Positions 1 through 9,200 of a DNA stretch of 64,000 bases are shown here, one piece after another (the stretch's first letter is position 1; each line of letters opens with the position of its first letter). Origin of the DNA: Pontivivens sp032464575 (GTDB lineage Bacteria > Pseudomonadota > Alphaproteobacteria > Rhodobacterales > Rhodobacteraceae); NCBI GenBank assembly GCA_032464575.1, contig JAWDKM010000002.1:62001-126000 (forward strand), read 5' to 3'. A model generated the notes under the pieces. That model saw only the letters and a list, made by a program, of their open reading frames with translations, made no database searches and was not told the origin of the DNA. A program made the position numbers and the translations under genes.

Positions 1-1523
1 CCCGCCTGCGCGTCGAGCCGGATCGTGTCGCCGGTCTCGACCAGCGCCAGCGGACCGCCTGCAGTGGACTCGGGGCTCACATGCAGCACCACCGTGCCGA
101 AGGCCGTGCCGGACATCCGGCCGTCGCTGACCCGCACCATGTCGCGCACGCCCTGTTTCACCAGCTTGCCGGGGATCGGCATGTTCCCGACCTCGGGCAT
201 GCCCGGATAGCCCCTCGGCCCGACGCCCTTGAGCACCAGGATCGTCGCCTCGTCCACCGGCAGGTCCGGGTCGTCGATGGTGGCCTTCAGATCCTCGATC
301 GTCTCGAAGACATGCGCCTTGCCTTCGTGGCTGAGCAGGTGGTCGGACGCGGCGGAGGGCTTCACGATCGCCCCCTCCGGCGCGAGGTTCCCCTTGAGCA
401 CCCGCAGCCCCGCCGCCGGTTTCAGCGGATCGTCGAACGGGCGGATGACGTCGCGGTTGAAGCATTCGGCGCCCGCCGCATAGGCGGAGATATCGGCGCC
501 CAGTACGGTCTTTGCGGGCCGCAGGTGATCGCCCAACTCCTTCAGCACCACCGGCATCCCGCCCGCGTAGCAGAAGTCCTCCATCAGGTACTTGCCCGAC
601 GGCATGCAGTTGACGAGGAGCGGGATCTCGCCACCGATCTCGAAATCCTCGAGCTTCAGGTCGATCTCCATCCGCCCGGCGATGGCGAGCAGGTGGACGA
701 CGGCGTTCGTCGATCCGCCCACGGCGGCGTTCGCGAGGATAGCGTTCTCGAAATTGGCCTTGGTCAGCACCTTGGAGAGGACGAGCTCCTCTTCCACCAT
801 CTCCACGATCCGCTTGCCAGTCAGATGCGCGAGCGCCGTGCGGCGGGCATCGACGGCCGGAAGAGCCGCGTTGGTCGGCAGGCAGACGCCCATCGCCTCA
901 CAGAGCGACGCCATGGTCGAGGCGGTGCCCATCGTCATGCAGACACCGGCAGAGCGCGACATGCCGCTCTCGGCCGCCATGAAATCGGCGAGCGTCATGT
1001 CTCCCGCCCGCACGTCCTCGGAAAACTTCCAGACATCGGTGCCCGACCCGATATCCTTGCCCTGCCATTTCCCGTTCAGCATCGGACCCGAGGAGACCAC
1101 GATGGTCGGCAGATCGACCGACGCCGCGCCCATGAGCTGCCCCGGCGTGGTCTTGTCGCAGCCGCCCAAAAGCACAACGCCGTCAATGCCATAGGCCCGG
1201 ATCGACTCCTCCACATCCATGGCAAGGAGGTTGCGGAACAGCATCGCGGTCGGCTTCATCTGGGTCTCGCCCAAGGACATCACCGGGAATTCGACGGGAA
1301 AGCCACCAGCCTCCCACACGCCGCGCTTCACCGCCTCGGCCAGCACCCGCAGGCCGGAATTGCAGGGTGTCAGCTCGGACCACGTGTTGCAGATGCCGAT
1401 GATCGGCCGCCCGTCGAAGGCGTGGTCGGGGAAGCCCTGGTTCTTCATCCATGAGCGGTGAATGAAGCCGTCCTTGTCGAGCTTGCCGTACCAATGCTGG
1501 CTGCGGCGTTTCTTGTCACTCAT
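1..1523 (-). CDS. IlvD/Edd-family sugar-acid dehydratase, partial (3' end beyond window)
   Basis: About 507 codons are visible; the gene runs off the left edge. The protein begins MSDKKRRSQHWYGKLD. It shows IlvD/Edd hallmarks: GICNTWSEL near the N-terminus, GGCDKTTPGQ, and GVCMTMGTAST, whose cysteines would ligate the Fe-S cluster. Members with this N-terminus dehydrate aldonic acids such as L-arabinonate, D-galactonate or D-fuconate to 2-keto-3-deoxy acids, rather than making branched-chain amino acids. The ATG overlaps the stop of the upstream alpha-galactosidase (ATGA), so translation is probably coupled. Downstream of a galactosidase, D-galactonate is the likely substrate (inference); L-arabinonate is the main alternative. 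Confidence 0.85.
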   Translation of the reverse strand, partial: MSDKKRRSQHWYGKLDKDGFIHRSWMKNQGFPDHAFDGRPIIGICNTWSELTPCNSGLRVLAEAVKRGVWEAGGFPVEFPVMSLGETQMKPTAMLFRNLLAMDVEESIRAYGIDGVVLLGGCDKTTPGQLMGAASVDLPTIVVSSGPMLNGKWQGKDIGSGTDVWKFSEDVRAGDMTLADFMAAESGMSRSAGVCMTMGTASTMASLCEAMGVCLPTNAALPAVDARRTALAHLTGKRIVEMVEEELVLSKVLTKANFENAILANAAVGGSTNAVVHLLAIAGRMEIDLKLEDFEIGGEIPLLVNCMPSGKYLMEDFCYAGGMPVVLKELGDHLRPAKTVLGADISAYAAGAECFNRDVIRPFDDPLKPAAGLRVLKGNLAPEGAIVKPSAASDHLLSHEGKAHVFETIEDLKATIDDPDLPVDEATILVLKGVGPRGYPGMPEVGNMPIPGKLVKQGVRDMVRVSDGRMSGTAFGTVVLHVSPESTAGGPLALVETGDTIRLDAQA

Positions 1524-3532
1524 GCCGCTTCTCCTTCGAGCACGATGATGGAGGCGGGCGTCATGACCGGCGGCTGCACACCGAAGGCCATGAGCGCGGT
1601 GCCCGAAAGCTGGACTCCATCGGATTTCAATGCGTTATCGCCCCGCGACAGCCACCCGGCGTCGTAGTGCGAGATCATGCGGACCCTGTACTGCCGATCG
1701 TCGAGCCCGCTCAGCCGCAGCCGGTCGGGCAGGATGTCGGCGGGCGCGCCGCGCTGGCCGAGCCAGACGGCGAAGCGGGACTTGTCGGCGCTCACCGTCA
1801 TCTCGGCCACCTGCTCCGGATCGCGGGCGGGAAGCTGGTGGACCGTGCCGCGGTGCAGCCAGTCGCGGTTCGCCTTCCACCAGGTGGTGACGCGGGCCAG
1901 CGTCTCGCTTTCCTCCGGTGTCAGTTCGAGGAGGTTCATCTCGAACCCGAAGCTCCGCTGGGCGGCGACCCAGGCGCGAAGCTCCATGGACAGGATGCGG
2001 CCCGACGTGTGACAGGTTCGCGGCCCGACGTGGGATCCTGTAACATATGGCGGTAGCCACGGCAGCGCGCCCGCCTGGATCCGCATTCGCTCCAGCGCGT
2101 CGTTCGAGTCGCTCAGCCAGACCCGTGAGGTGCGCTTCAGAATGCCCCAGTCGATGCGGCCGCCGCCCGACGCGCAGGTCTCGATCTCGACACCGGGATG
2201 CGCGGCGCGAAGCCGGTCGATCAGCGCGTAGGTCGCCGCCGCCTGCCGGTGATCGGGGAAGGGCAGCGGGCGGTTGTGATCCCACTTGATGTAGTCGATG
2301 TCGTACTCGTTGAAGATCGCGCCTATCCGCTCGAAGAGGTAGTTCACCACCTCCGGACGCGAGAGGTCGAGCACGAGCTGGTTGCGGCCCAGCGGCTGCT
2401 CCGGCGGGCCGAGCGTCCAGTGCGGGTTGTCTCGGAAAAGGTCGCTGTCGGGGTTCACCATCTCCGGCTCGAACCAGAGGCCGAAGGTCATGCCGAGGCT
2501 CTTCACATGCTCGATCAGCGGGCCGAGCCCGTCGGGCCATTTGCGCCGGTCCACCGTCCAGTCGCCGAGGGAGGAGGTGTCGTCATCGCGCCCCCCGAAC
2601 CAGCCGTCGTCGAGCACGAAGCGTTCGGCGCCCAGCGCCGCGGCACGCGTGGCGATGTCCGACAGCTCGCGGAGGGAATGGTCGAAATAGACCGCCTCCC
2701 AGCAGTTGTAGTGCACGGGGCGCGGCCGGTCGGGGTCCGCGAAGGTCCGGATATGCTTGGCGAAATGCCGGTGCAGGTTGGCGGTGATCCCGTCGCGGTC
2801 CGCGGCGCGGGTGAGGTAGAGGGGACCGGCGGTCACCGCCGCCTCCCGCCGCCCGAGCATCGGGCCGAACTGCACCTGCCGCCGTCCGTCGGGAAGCTGT
2901 TCGGCGACGAAACGATGCCCGCAGCTCATGCCGAGATGGGCGGCGATCACGCCGTCACCGCAGGGGATCAGGACGCCCGGAAAGGCCTCGTGCGAGGTGC
3001 GGCCGTCGCGGACCTCGCGCGTGTGGGCGCCGGTGGTCCAGGGCACCCGCTTCTCCTGAAACTCGCCGATCCACTTGCCGCCATAGGTGATGAAGTGGTC
3101 CGAAGAGGGCGGCACGGGGAAAGCGGGGGCGGTGAGCCAGCCGATCTCCGGGCCCTTGTAGTGCGCCGTCAGCGTGAGGACGCCTGTGTCGGCATCGGCG
3201 GCGGCCTCCAGCCGGTACTCGGCGTCTCCGTCGGCATAGGTCAGGGTGAGGGCGCCATCGCCTTCCACCACGTCCTTCAGGCGGAACTGGAGGTTCGCGT
3301 CGCAGCCCTGCGCGCCGGGAAAGACATCCTCCTGCATCGGGCAGATCGTCATCGGCGGGCGGGCGTCGAGCATCCCGCCGGTGACGTCCGCCATGCCCGC
3401 GCGCCAGAGGGCGACGAGGCTTTCGCCGTCGGGCAGGCGCGCGCCGAAATGCAGCATTTCGGGCAGGCGGCCGTTATGGCTCGCCAGCACCAGGGTCGTG
3501 TCGGCCGTGTCCAGCCGCCAGCATTGGATCAT
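1520..3532 (-). CDS. Alpha-galactosidase, GH36 family
   Basis: The 670-aa protein has a beta-sandwich N-terminal part (about 1-270) and a TIM barrel. The barrel carries FVLDDGWFGGRDDD (305-318), GLWFEPEMVNPDSD, the nucleophile motif YIKWDHNR with D418, and WLSDSNDALER with the acid/base Asp around D475. Length and motif order match GH36 retaining alpha-galactosidases, which release terminal alpha-1,6-galactose from melibiose, raffinose or galactomannan fragments. No signal peptide is seen, so it acts on imported oligosaccharides. Its start overlaps the stop of the MalG-type permease (ATGA), and its stop overlaps the dehydratase start, so it is the fourth gene of one minus-strand operon. An open frame continues upstream to 4297 but overlaps the permease antiframe and is not real. 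Confidence 0.93.
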   Translation of the reverse strand: MIQCWRLDTADTTLVLASHNGRLPEMLHFGARLPDGESLVALWRAGMADVTGGMLDARPPMTICPMQEDVFPGAQGCDANLQFRLKDVVEGDGALTLTYADGDAEYRLEAAADADTGVLTLTAHYKGPEIGWLTAPAFPVPPSSDHFITYGGKWIGEFQEKRVPWTTGAHTREVRDGRTSHEAFPGVLIPCGDGVIAAHLGMSCGHRFVAEQLPDGRRQVQFGPMLGRREAAVTAGPLYLTRAADRDGITANLHRHFAKHIRTFADPDRPRPVHYNCWEAVYFDHSLRELSDIATRAAALGAERFVLDDGWFGGRDDDTSSLGDWTVDRRKWPDGLGPLIEHVKSLGMTFGLWFEPEMVNPDSDLFRDNPHWTLGPPEQPLGRNQLVLDLSRPEVVNYLFERIGAIFNEYDIDYIKWDHNRPLPFPDHRQAAATYALIDRLRAAHPGVEIETCASGGGRIDWGILKRTSRVWLSDSNDALERMRIQAGALPWLPPYVTGSHVGPRTCHTSGRILSMELRAWVAAQRSFGFEMNLLELTPEESETLARVTTWWKANRDWLHRGTVHQLPARDPEQVAEMTVSADKSRFAVWLGQRGAPADILPDRLRLSGLDDRQYRVRMISHYDAGWLSRGDNALKSDGVQLSGTALMAFGVQPPVMTPASIIVLEGEAA

Positions 3533-4377
3533 TTCACGGCACCCAGGGTCAGACCGGCGATGAAGTGGCGCTGCATCAGGAAGAACATCAGGACCGGCGG
3601 CAGGGCCGCGACGACGGAGCCCGCGCTCATCAGGTGGTAGGCGGCGCGGTACTGCGCGTTGAAGCTGGTGATGCCGGCCGTAACGGGCTGCGCGCTCTCG
3701 CCCTGAGTGAGCACGATGGCCCAGAAGTAGTCGTTCCAGATGAAGGTGAAGATCAGCACGGCGAGCGCCGCGATCGCCGGGCGCATCAGGGGCAGGACCA
3801 CGTACCAGAAGATCCGGATCTCGGAGACGCCCTCGACCCGCGCGGCCTCGATCAGCTCCCGCGGCAGCGCGCGGATGAAGTTGCGCATGAAGAGCGTGCA
3901 GAACCCGGTCTGGAACGCGATGTGGAAGAGGACCAGCCCCGCCTTGGTGTCGTAGAGCCCCATGTCGAGCGTCAGATCGCGCACGGGCACCATGAGGATC
4001 TGGAACGGCACGAAGTTGCCCGCGATGAACATGAAGAAGATCAGCACGTTGAAGCGGAAGCGGTAGATGCCCAGCGCAAAGCCGGTCATCGTGCTGAGGA
4101 TCAGGACGCCGATCACCGTGGGCACCGTGATCAGCACCGAGTTGAGCAGGTATTGCGGCATGGCCGAGCCGGTGAAGACGAGGCCGTAGTTCTCCAAGAG
4201 GTTCCACTCGGTGGGCCAACCCCAGTAGTTGCCGACGGTGAAGTCGTTGGCGGAGCGGACGGAGATCAGCATCACGGCGATCAGCGGCAGGAGCCACATG
4301 ATCATCGCGATGGGCAGGGCGACCTGGTAGCCGGTGCGCGCGGCGGGCGAGAGCTTCTCGACGGGGGTGGGGAACAT
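3529..4377 (-). CDS. Sugar ABC transporter permease, MalG type
   Basis: The 282-aa inner-membrane protein has about six hydrophobic helices. It carries the permease EAA loop EAARVEGVSEIRIFWYVVLP, which docks on the ATPase. It belongs to the CUT1 carbohydrate uptake family and should form the channel with the MalF-type partner. The start at 4377 lies 160 bp downstream of the partner permease across a strongly structured spacer, unlike the tight overlaps in the rest of the operon. Its stop overlaps the alpha-galactosidase start. The substrate is inferred from that gene to be an alpha-galactoside. Confidence 0.93.
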   Translation of the reverse strand: MFPTPVEKLSPAARTGYQVALPIAMIMWLLPLIAVMLISVRSANDFTVGNYWGWPTEWNLLENYGLVFTGSAMPQYLLNSVLITVPTVIGVLILSTMTGFALGIYRFRFNVLIFFMFIAGNFVPFQILMVPVRDLTLDMGLYDTKAGLVLFHIAFQTGFCTLFMRNFIRALPRELIEAARVEGVSEIRIFWYVVLPLMRPAIAALAVLIFTFIWNDYFWAIVLTQGESAQPVTAGITSFNAQYRAAYHLMSAGSVVAALPPVLMFFLMQRHFIAGLTLGAVK

Positions 4378-4414
4378 CAGGCGGCTCCCTTGCTGCTGAA
4401 ATCGAACAGGAGGT

Positions 4415-4520
4415 GAGCGCCCGGCCCGTGGGTGGGCGTGAAGCGCCCGCCGTCGCGCGGAACGCGCGCCTTTGGCGCGACGGGGGCGGGTCGGGCGCTC
4501 GCCGGGCCGCTGGCCCGGCG
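4415..4520 (-). repeat. Nested inverted repeats between the two permease genes
   Basis: The 160-bp spacer between the MalF- and MalG-type genes holds three stacked symmetric elements. An outer pair is GAGCGCCCG (4415-4423) with CGGGCGCTC (4492-4500). An inner pair is CGTCGCGC (4451-4458) with GCGCGACG (4475-4482). A separate perfect hairpin has 9-bp arms, CGCCGGGCC/GGCCCGGCG, at 4500-4520 with a 3-base loop. There is no T-run, so an mRNA-stability or partial-attenuation role is more likely than simple termination. Confidence 0.6.
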
Positions 4521-4537
4521 GGAAGAGCGGATAGCCA

Positions 4538-5479
4538 TCACCCGGCCCTCTCGTCGCGATACATCTTCACAAGGAAGAAGGTGATGTAGACCAGCATGAT
4601 CAGGAACAGCACCACCGCGATCGCGGCGCCGTAGCCCATGCGGAAGCCGTACTCGCTGAGCGCCACCTCGAACATGTAGAAGGCGAGCACGCGGGTGGAG
4701 CCGAAGGGACCTCCATCCGTCATGATCGACACGAGGTCGAAGGACCGCAGCGCGCCGATGATCGTCACCACGAAGGCGATGAAGGTCGCGGGCCGAAGCT
4801 GCGGCAGGATCACGTACCAGAGCATCCGCCAGCCCTTGGCCCCATCAAGGCGCGCGGCCTCGATCTGCTCGGGATCCACGGCGTTGAGGCCCGTGAGATA
4901 CAGGATCATGCAGTAGGCCGTCTGCGGCCACAGGCCGGCAGCGATGATGCCGTAGGTGGCTAGGTTACTGTCCGCGAGGATCGCGACGGGACCCAGCCCG
5001 AACCAGTCCAGCACGATGTTCAACAGGCCGAAGCTCGGGTCGTAGAACCAGGTGAACACGAGCCCCACCACGACCTGCGAGATCACGAAGGGGAAGAAGA
5101 ACAGCGACTTGTAGATGCGGATGCCGCGGACGTTCTGGTTGAGGAAGATCGCGATGAAGAGCCCCGCCGGGATCGCGAGCAGGTAGAGCACCAGCCACAG
5201 CACGTTGTTCCAGAGCGAGGTGTAGAAGGCGTCGTCGTACCAGAGCTCCTCGTAGTTCTCGAGCCCGATGAACCGCGCCTCGCCCAGACCGTCCCAGCGA
5301 TAGAGCGAGAGGTTGAAGCTCTGCGCGATCGGCCAGATGACGTAGAGCGCGAACATGAACACGGCGGGCGCGAGGAACAGCCACGGCGTCAGCGCGATCT
5401 GGTTGCGCTTCCAGTAGCTGCCGCGCCGGGTCGCAACCGGCGGATGCGTATCGGGAACGGCGGGTGCTGGGCTGCTCAT
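4538..5479 (-). CDS. Sugar ABC transporter permease, MalF/UgpA type
   Basis: The 313-aa integral membrane protein begins with a proline-rich cytoplasmic leader, then helices starting at WLFLAPAVFMFALYV. It has the EAA loop EAARLDGAKGWRMLWYVILP for ATPase contact. It forms the import channel with the 3529-4377 permease and receives substrate from the 5617-6873 binding protein. It lies 137 bp downstream of that gene, separated by two strong hairpins that should let the binding protein be made in excess. Confidence 0.93.
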   Translation of the reverse strand: MSSPAPAVPDTHPPVATRRGSYWKRNQIALTPWLFLAPAVFMFALYVIWPIAQSFNLSLYRWDGLGEARFIGLENYEELWYDDAFYTSLWNNVLWLVLYLLAIPAGLFIAIFLNQNVRGIRIYKSLFFFPFVISQVVVGLVFTWFYDPSFGLLNIVLDWFGLGPVAILADSNLATYGIIAAGLWPQTAYCMILYLTGLNAVDPEQIEAARLDGAKGWRMLWYVILPQLRPATFIAFVVTIIGALRSFDLVSIMTDGGPFGSTRVLAFYMFEVALSEYGFRMGYGAAIAVVLFLIMLVYITFFLVKMYRDERAG

Positions 5480-5538
5480 CTCTCACTCCTGCGGAGCGTT
5501 GCGCATGCCCTCCCCCAGCGGCGGGGAAGGGTCAGGGA

Positions 5539-5598
5539 GGGGGCGGCGCACGCCGCCGCCCCCGATGGATCGCGGAACCCTGGCCCGGCCCGCGATCC
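5539..5598 (-). repeat. Two hairpins between binding-protein and permease genes
   Basis: The first is a perfect 10-bp stem, GGGGGCGGCG (5539-5548) with CGCCGCCCCC (5554-5563) and a 5-base loop. The second pairs GGATCGCGG (5567-5575) with CCGCGATCC (5590-5598). Both lie just 3' of the binding-protein gene in the transcript. This placement resembles the intercistronic structures that stabilise the malE part of malEFG messages in enterobacteria. No T-tract follows. Confidence 0.65.
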
Positions 5599-5616
5599 GG
5601 TCGTCAGCGTAGGTTT

Positions 5617-6873
5617 CTAGCCGCCGTGCACGCGCTGGCGCACGCGCTCCAGCCGCTCGAGGATGTTGTCGAGCTGGTCGGGCTGCACCATGAACTGCTG
5701 GAAGCCCTCCATGGCCGCGGCGGCAACCTCGGCCGGGGCGTCGCGGTCGAAGAACTGCGCGAGTGCGTGGGCGTTGGACAGCATCTCGAAGCCCTCGTTG
5801 AGGAACTTGTCGTCATCGACGGAAGCCTCGGCATGGACCGGAAGCTGGCCCAGCGCGTCGCCGCCATTGATGATCGTCTGGTTCTCGGGCGTGGCGACGA
5901 AGCGGAGGAATTCGCGCGCCGCTTCCTTGTTCTGCGCCTGGGCCGGGATGTGGAAGGTGTCCGTCGGCGCATCCTCGGCCATCGGGATCCCATCCACGAT
6001 CGCGGGGAACTGGAAGAAGCCGAGCTGGTCGTCGCTCAGCCCCGCCTCGCGCAGCGGTGCCACGGCGAAGTTGCCCATCAGGTACATCGCGGCCTCGCCG
6101 TTCACCATGAAGGGCAGCGCCTCCTGCCAGGAATAGGCGGCGTGGTTGTCGATGAAAGTGTCGCGGTCGATCAGCGTGCGCCAGTTCTCGAAGGTCGCGA
6201 CGACACGCTCGTCGGTCCACGGGATCTCACCGTTGGTGAGGTCCATGTGGAACTCGTAGCCGTTGGTGCGCAGGTTGAGGTAGTCGAACCAGCCGCCGGC
6301 GGTCCACAGGAACTTGGTGCCGATGGTGACCGGGGTCACGTCGTTCTCGTTGAGCGTGTCGACGATGGCGAGGAACTCGTCCCAGGTCTCCGGCTCTTCG
6401 AGGCCGAGCTCGTCGAAGATGTCCTCGCGGTAGTACACGCCCCACTGGTAGTAGGTGTAGGGCACGCCCCACTGGGCGCCGTCGATGGTCATGGACGGTT
6501 TGGTCGAGGCGAGGTTCGTGCTCATCTCGTCGTCCCAGAGGTCGGAGACGTCCTCGAAGAGGCCGGCCTCGACGAAGGGCAGCATCCGGTTGCCCGCATA
6601 CCAGGTCGCGACGTCCGGCGCGTTCGCCGTCAGGAAGTTGCGGATCTGGGTCTTGTAGGCCTCCCGGTCGATGACGTTGGTCTCGATGTTGAGATCGGGG
6701 TGCATCTCGCCGAAGCGGGCGATCATCTCCTCCATCGTCGCGCGCGGCGCGGGGTTCGACGTGTCGAGGAAGATGCGCAGGTCGCCCGAGAGCGACTGTG
6801 CCTGCGCCTGCGCCGAGACGGCCATCACGGCGGCGGCCGCAACGGCAATCAGGGATTTCGAGAGCGTGGACAT
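5617..6873 (-). CDS. Periplasmic sugar-binding protein of an ABC importer
   Basis: The 418-aa protein starts with a signal peptide, MSTLSKSLIAVAAAAVMAVS, and a cleavage region AQAQAQS. The mature part has the features of family 1 extracellular solute-binding proteins, for example VIDREAYKTQIRNFL and the VATWYAGNRMLP segment. It captures oligosaccharide in the periplasm for the permease pair encoded downstream. It is the first gene of the minus-strand operon, with a Shine-Dalgarno AGGGAGG just upstream. The operon is divergent from the IclR regulator and the ATPase gene. Confidence 0.93.
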   Translation of the reverse strand: MSTLSKSLIAVAAAAVMAVSAQAQAQSLSGDLRIFLDTSNPAPRATMEEMIARFGEMHPDLNIETNVIDREAYKTQIRNFLTANAPDVATWYAGNRMLPFVEAGLFEDVSDLWDDEMSTNLASTKPSMTIDGAQWGVPYTYYQWGVYYREDIFDELGLEEPETWDEFLAIVDTLNENDVTPVTIGTKFLWTAGGWFDYLNLRTNGYEFHMDLTNGEIPWTDERVVATFENWRTLIDRDTFIDNHAAYSWQEALPFMVNGEAAMYLMGNFAVAPLREAGLSDDQLGFFQFPAIVDGIPMAEDAPTDTFHIPAQAQNKEAAREFLRFVATPENQTIINGGDALGQLPVHAEASVDDDKFLNEGFEMLSNAHALAQFFDRDAPAEVAAAAMEGFQQFMVQPDQLDNILERLERVRQRVHGG

Positions 6874-6905
6874 TCAGGTTCCTCCCTATGTCTGCGTTGA
6901 CCGCA

Positions 6906-6942
6906 GTTCCACATATTGAAACTTTGTTTTGATTATTGAAAA
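6906..6942 (-). promoter_or_regulatory. Putative promoter and IclR-type operator of the galactoside operon
   Basis: Read on the minus strand, TTTTCA (6937-6942) and CAATAT (6913-6918) form a possible -35/-10 pair with an 18-bp spacer. Overlapping the -10 is a 17-bp imperfect palindrome, GTTCCACATATTGAAAC (6906-6922), with GTTnCA/TGnAAC arms like operators of IclR-family regulators. ATTGAAA also occurs twice 20 bp apart (6915 and 6935). The site sits between the binding-protein gene and the IclR gene. Promoter assignment is by eye. Confidence 0.4.
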
Positions 6943-7055
6943 CCGTGCCAGACCTGCGTAGCTTTTGTCAACAGCCGCAGACGGTCCGACACGCATTGGG
7001 CCGCGCGGGGGAGGAAACACGCCGCCGCGCGGGCGGCCTTGTCGGGAGAGCCCCT

Positions 7056-7847
7056 TTGGGCGTCACGCATTCGGATGGAACGGTGGGCAAGGCGCTGGCC
7101 CTGCTCGACACGGTGGCCGGCTTCGGTCGCCCGGTGCGTTTCGCCGAGGTGCAGGAGGTAAGCGACCTGCCGAAGGCGACGCTCTACCGGCTGCTCCAGA
7201 CGCTGACCTCGCAACGGATGCTGTCCTACGATCCGGACCGCGGAACGTACCAACCGGGGCTGCGGCTGGTGCAGCTTGCGCATTCGGCCTGGCGGCAGAC
7301 GACGCTCGCCCCGGTGGCGCGGCCTCATCTCGACGCGCTGTCGGCCAAGCTGGGGGAGACGGTGCACCTCGCCCAGCTCGACGGGGGACAGGTGCTCTAC
7401 GTGGACAAACGCAATGCGCGGCGGCCGATCCCGATGTTCTCGGACGCGGGCAAGATCGGACCGGGCTACTGCACGGGTGTGGGCAAGGCGATGCTCGCCT
7501 TCCTGCCGGAGGCGGAACGGGCCCGCGCGCTCGCCCAGCAGAGCTACTTCCGCCATACCGAGCACACCCATCGCGACGCGCACAGCCTTGAAGCGGAACT
7601 GGTCGAGATACGGTCCAGCGGCATCTCCTTCGACCGGGAGGAGCACGAGCCGACGATCATCTGCGTCGCCGTGCCGATCCTCGACGAGCGGCAGCGGCCC
7701 ATCGGCGCGATGTCCGTCACCTCCTCCACCCTGCGCCATTCGCTCGACGATCTGGCGCGGCTCGCCCCCGACCTGAAAACCACCGCCGAGGCGATCGCGC
7801 GGGAGGCCGCGGGCCTCTCCCTGCCCTCGGCCTCCGACATCGCCTGA
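7056..7847 (+). CDS. IclR-family transcriptional regulator
   Basis: An N-terminal winged helix (VGKALALLDTVAGF, then LPKATLYRLLQTL) is followed by an IclR effector domain with GYCTGVGKAMLAFLP and SFDREEHEPTIICVAVPI. The frame is open from an ATG at 6936, but the extra 40 residues look non-coding. A TTG at 7056 has GGGAGAG five bases upstream and gives a normal 263-aa protein, so I prefer it; this also leaves room for the operator. It probably senses a galactoside-derived sugar or sugar acid and controls the divergent transport operon and the malK-like gene 12 bp downstream. Confidence 0.88.
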   Translation: MGVTHSDGTVGKALALLDTVAGFGRPVRFAEVQEVSDLPKATLYRLLQTLTSQRMLSYDPDRGTYQPGLRLVQLAHSAWRQTTLAPVARPHLDALSAKLGETVHLAQLDGGQVLYVDKRNARRPIPMFSDAGKIGPGYCTGVGKAMLAFLPEAERARALAQQSYFRHTEHTHRDAHSLEAELVEIRSSGISFDREEHEPTIICVAVPILDERQRPIGAMSVTSSTLRHSLDDLARLAPDLKTTAEAIAREAAGLSLPSASDIA

Positions 7848-7859
7848 AGGAGGTACGTC

Positions 7860-8915
<1,056 letters not shown>

Positions 8916-8974
8916 GGAACCGTTTCCGCATTCCTGCGTTTGTCGAACATAGGGAAACGCAAGGAGATTTTATC

Positions 8975-9151
8975 GTGGAATTCATCCTGGGCATCATTCA
9001 CCTGGCGCTCATCATCTGGGCGCTGATCAACATCTTTCAGTCCCCTGCCGGCACCGGTGCGAAGATCCTGTGGGCGCTGCTCGTGATCATCTTCCCGATC
9101 GTGGGCTTCCTGATCTGGTTCTTTGCGGGACCGAAATCCGCCACCGCCTGA
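8975..9151 (+). CDS. Small PLDc_N-type membrane protein (58 aa)
   Basis: A GTG start at 8975 is preceded by AAGGAG with eight-base spacing. The peptide has two hydrophobic helices, ILGIIHLALIIWALINIF and ILWALLVIIFPIVGFLIWFF, joined by a short loop and ending GPKSATA. The KILW...P-I-G-F pattern matches the phospholipase-D-nuclease N-terminal (PLDc_N) family, which also occurs as stand-alone short proteins. The function of such peptides is unknown; a membrane location is clear. Confidence 0.75.
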   Translation: MEFILGIIHLALIIWALINIFQSPAGTGAKILWALLVIIFPIVGFLIWFFAGPKSATA

Positions 9152-9174
9152 CTTAGGGCGATTGAGAGCATGAC

Positions 9175-9200
9175 ATGGGCGCGGCTAAGGTCGCGCCCAT
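9175..9200 (+). repeat. Perfect hairpin covering a start codon
   Basis: ATGGGCGCG (9175-9183) pairs perfectly with CGCGCCCAT (9192-9200) across an 8-base loop. The right arm contains two bases of the preferred ATG (9199) of the acyl-CoA dehydrogenase and the left arm begins with the alternative ATG (9175). It could hide the downstream start or simply reflect the choice of the upstream one. No T-run follows, so it is not an intrinsic terminator. Confidence 0.5.

Noticed and set aside
1520..4297. A 925-codon frame joining the alpha-galactosidase to upstream sequence
   Set aside because: The N-terminal 255 codons are an out-of-phase reading of the MalG-type permease; the real start is ATG 3532 overlapping the permease stop.
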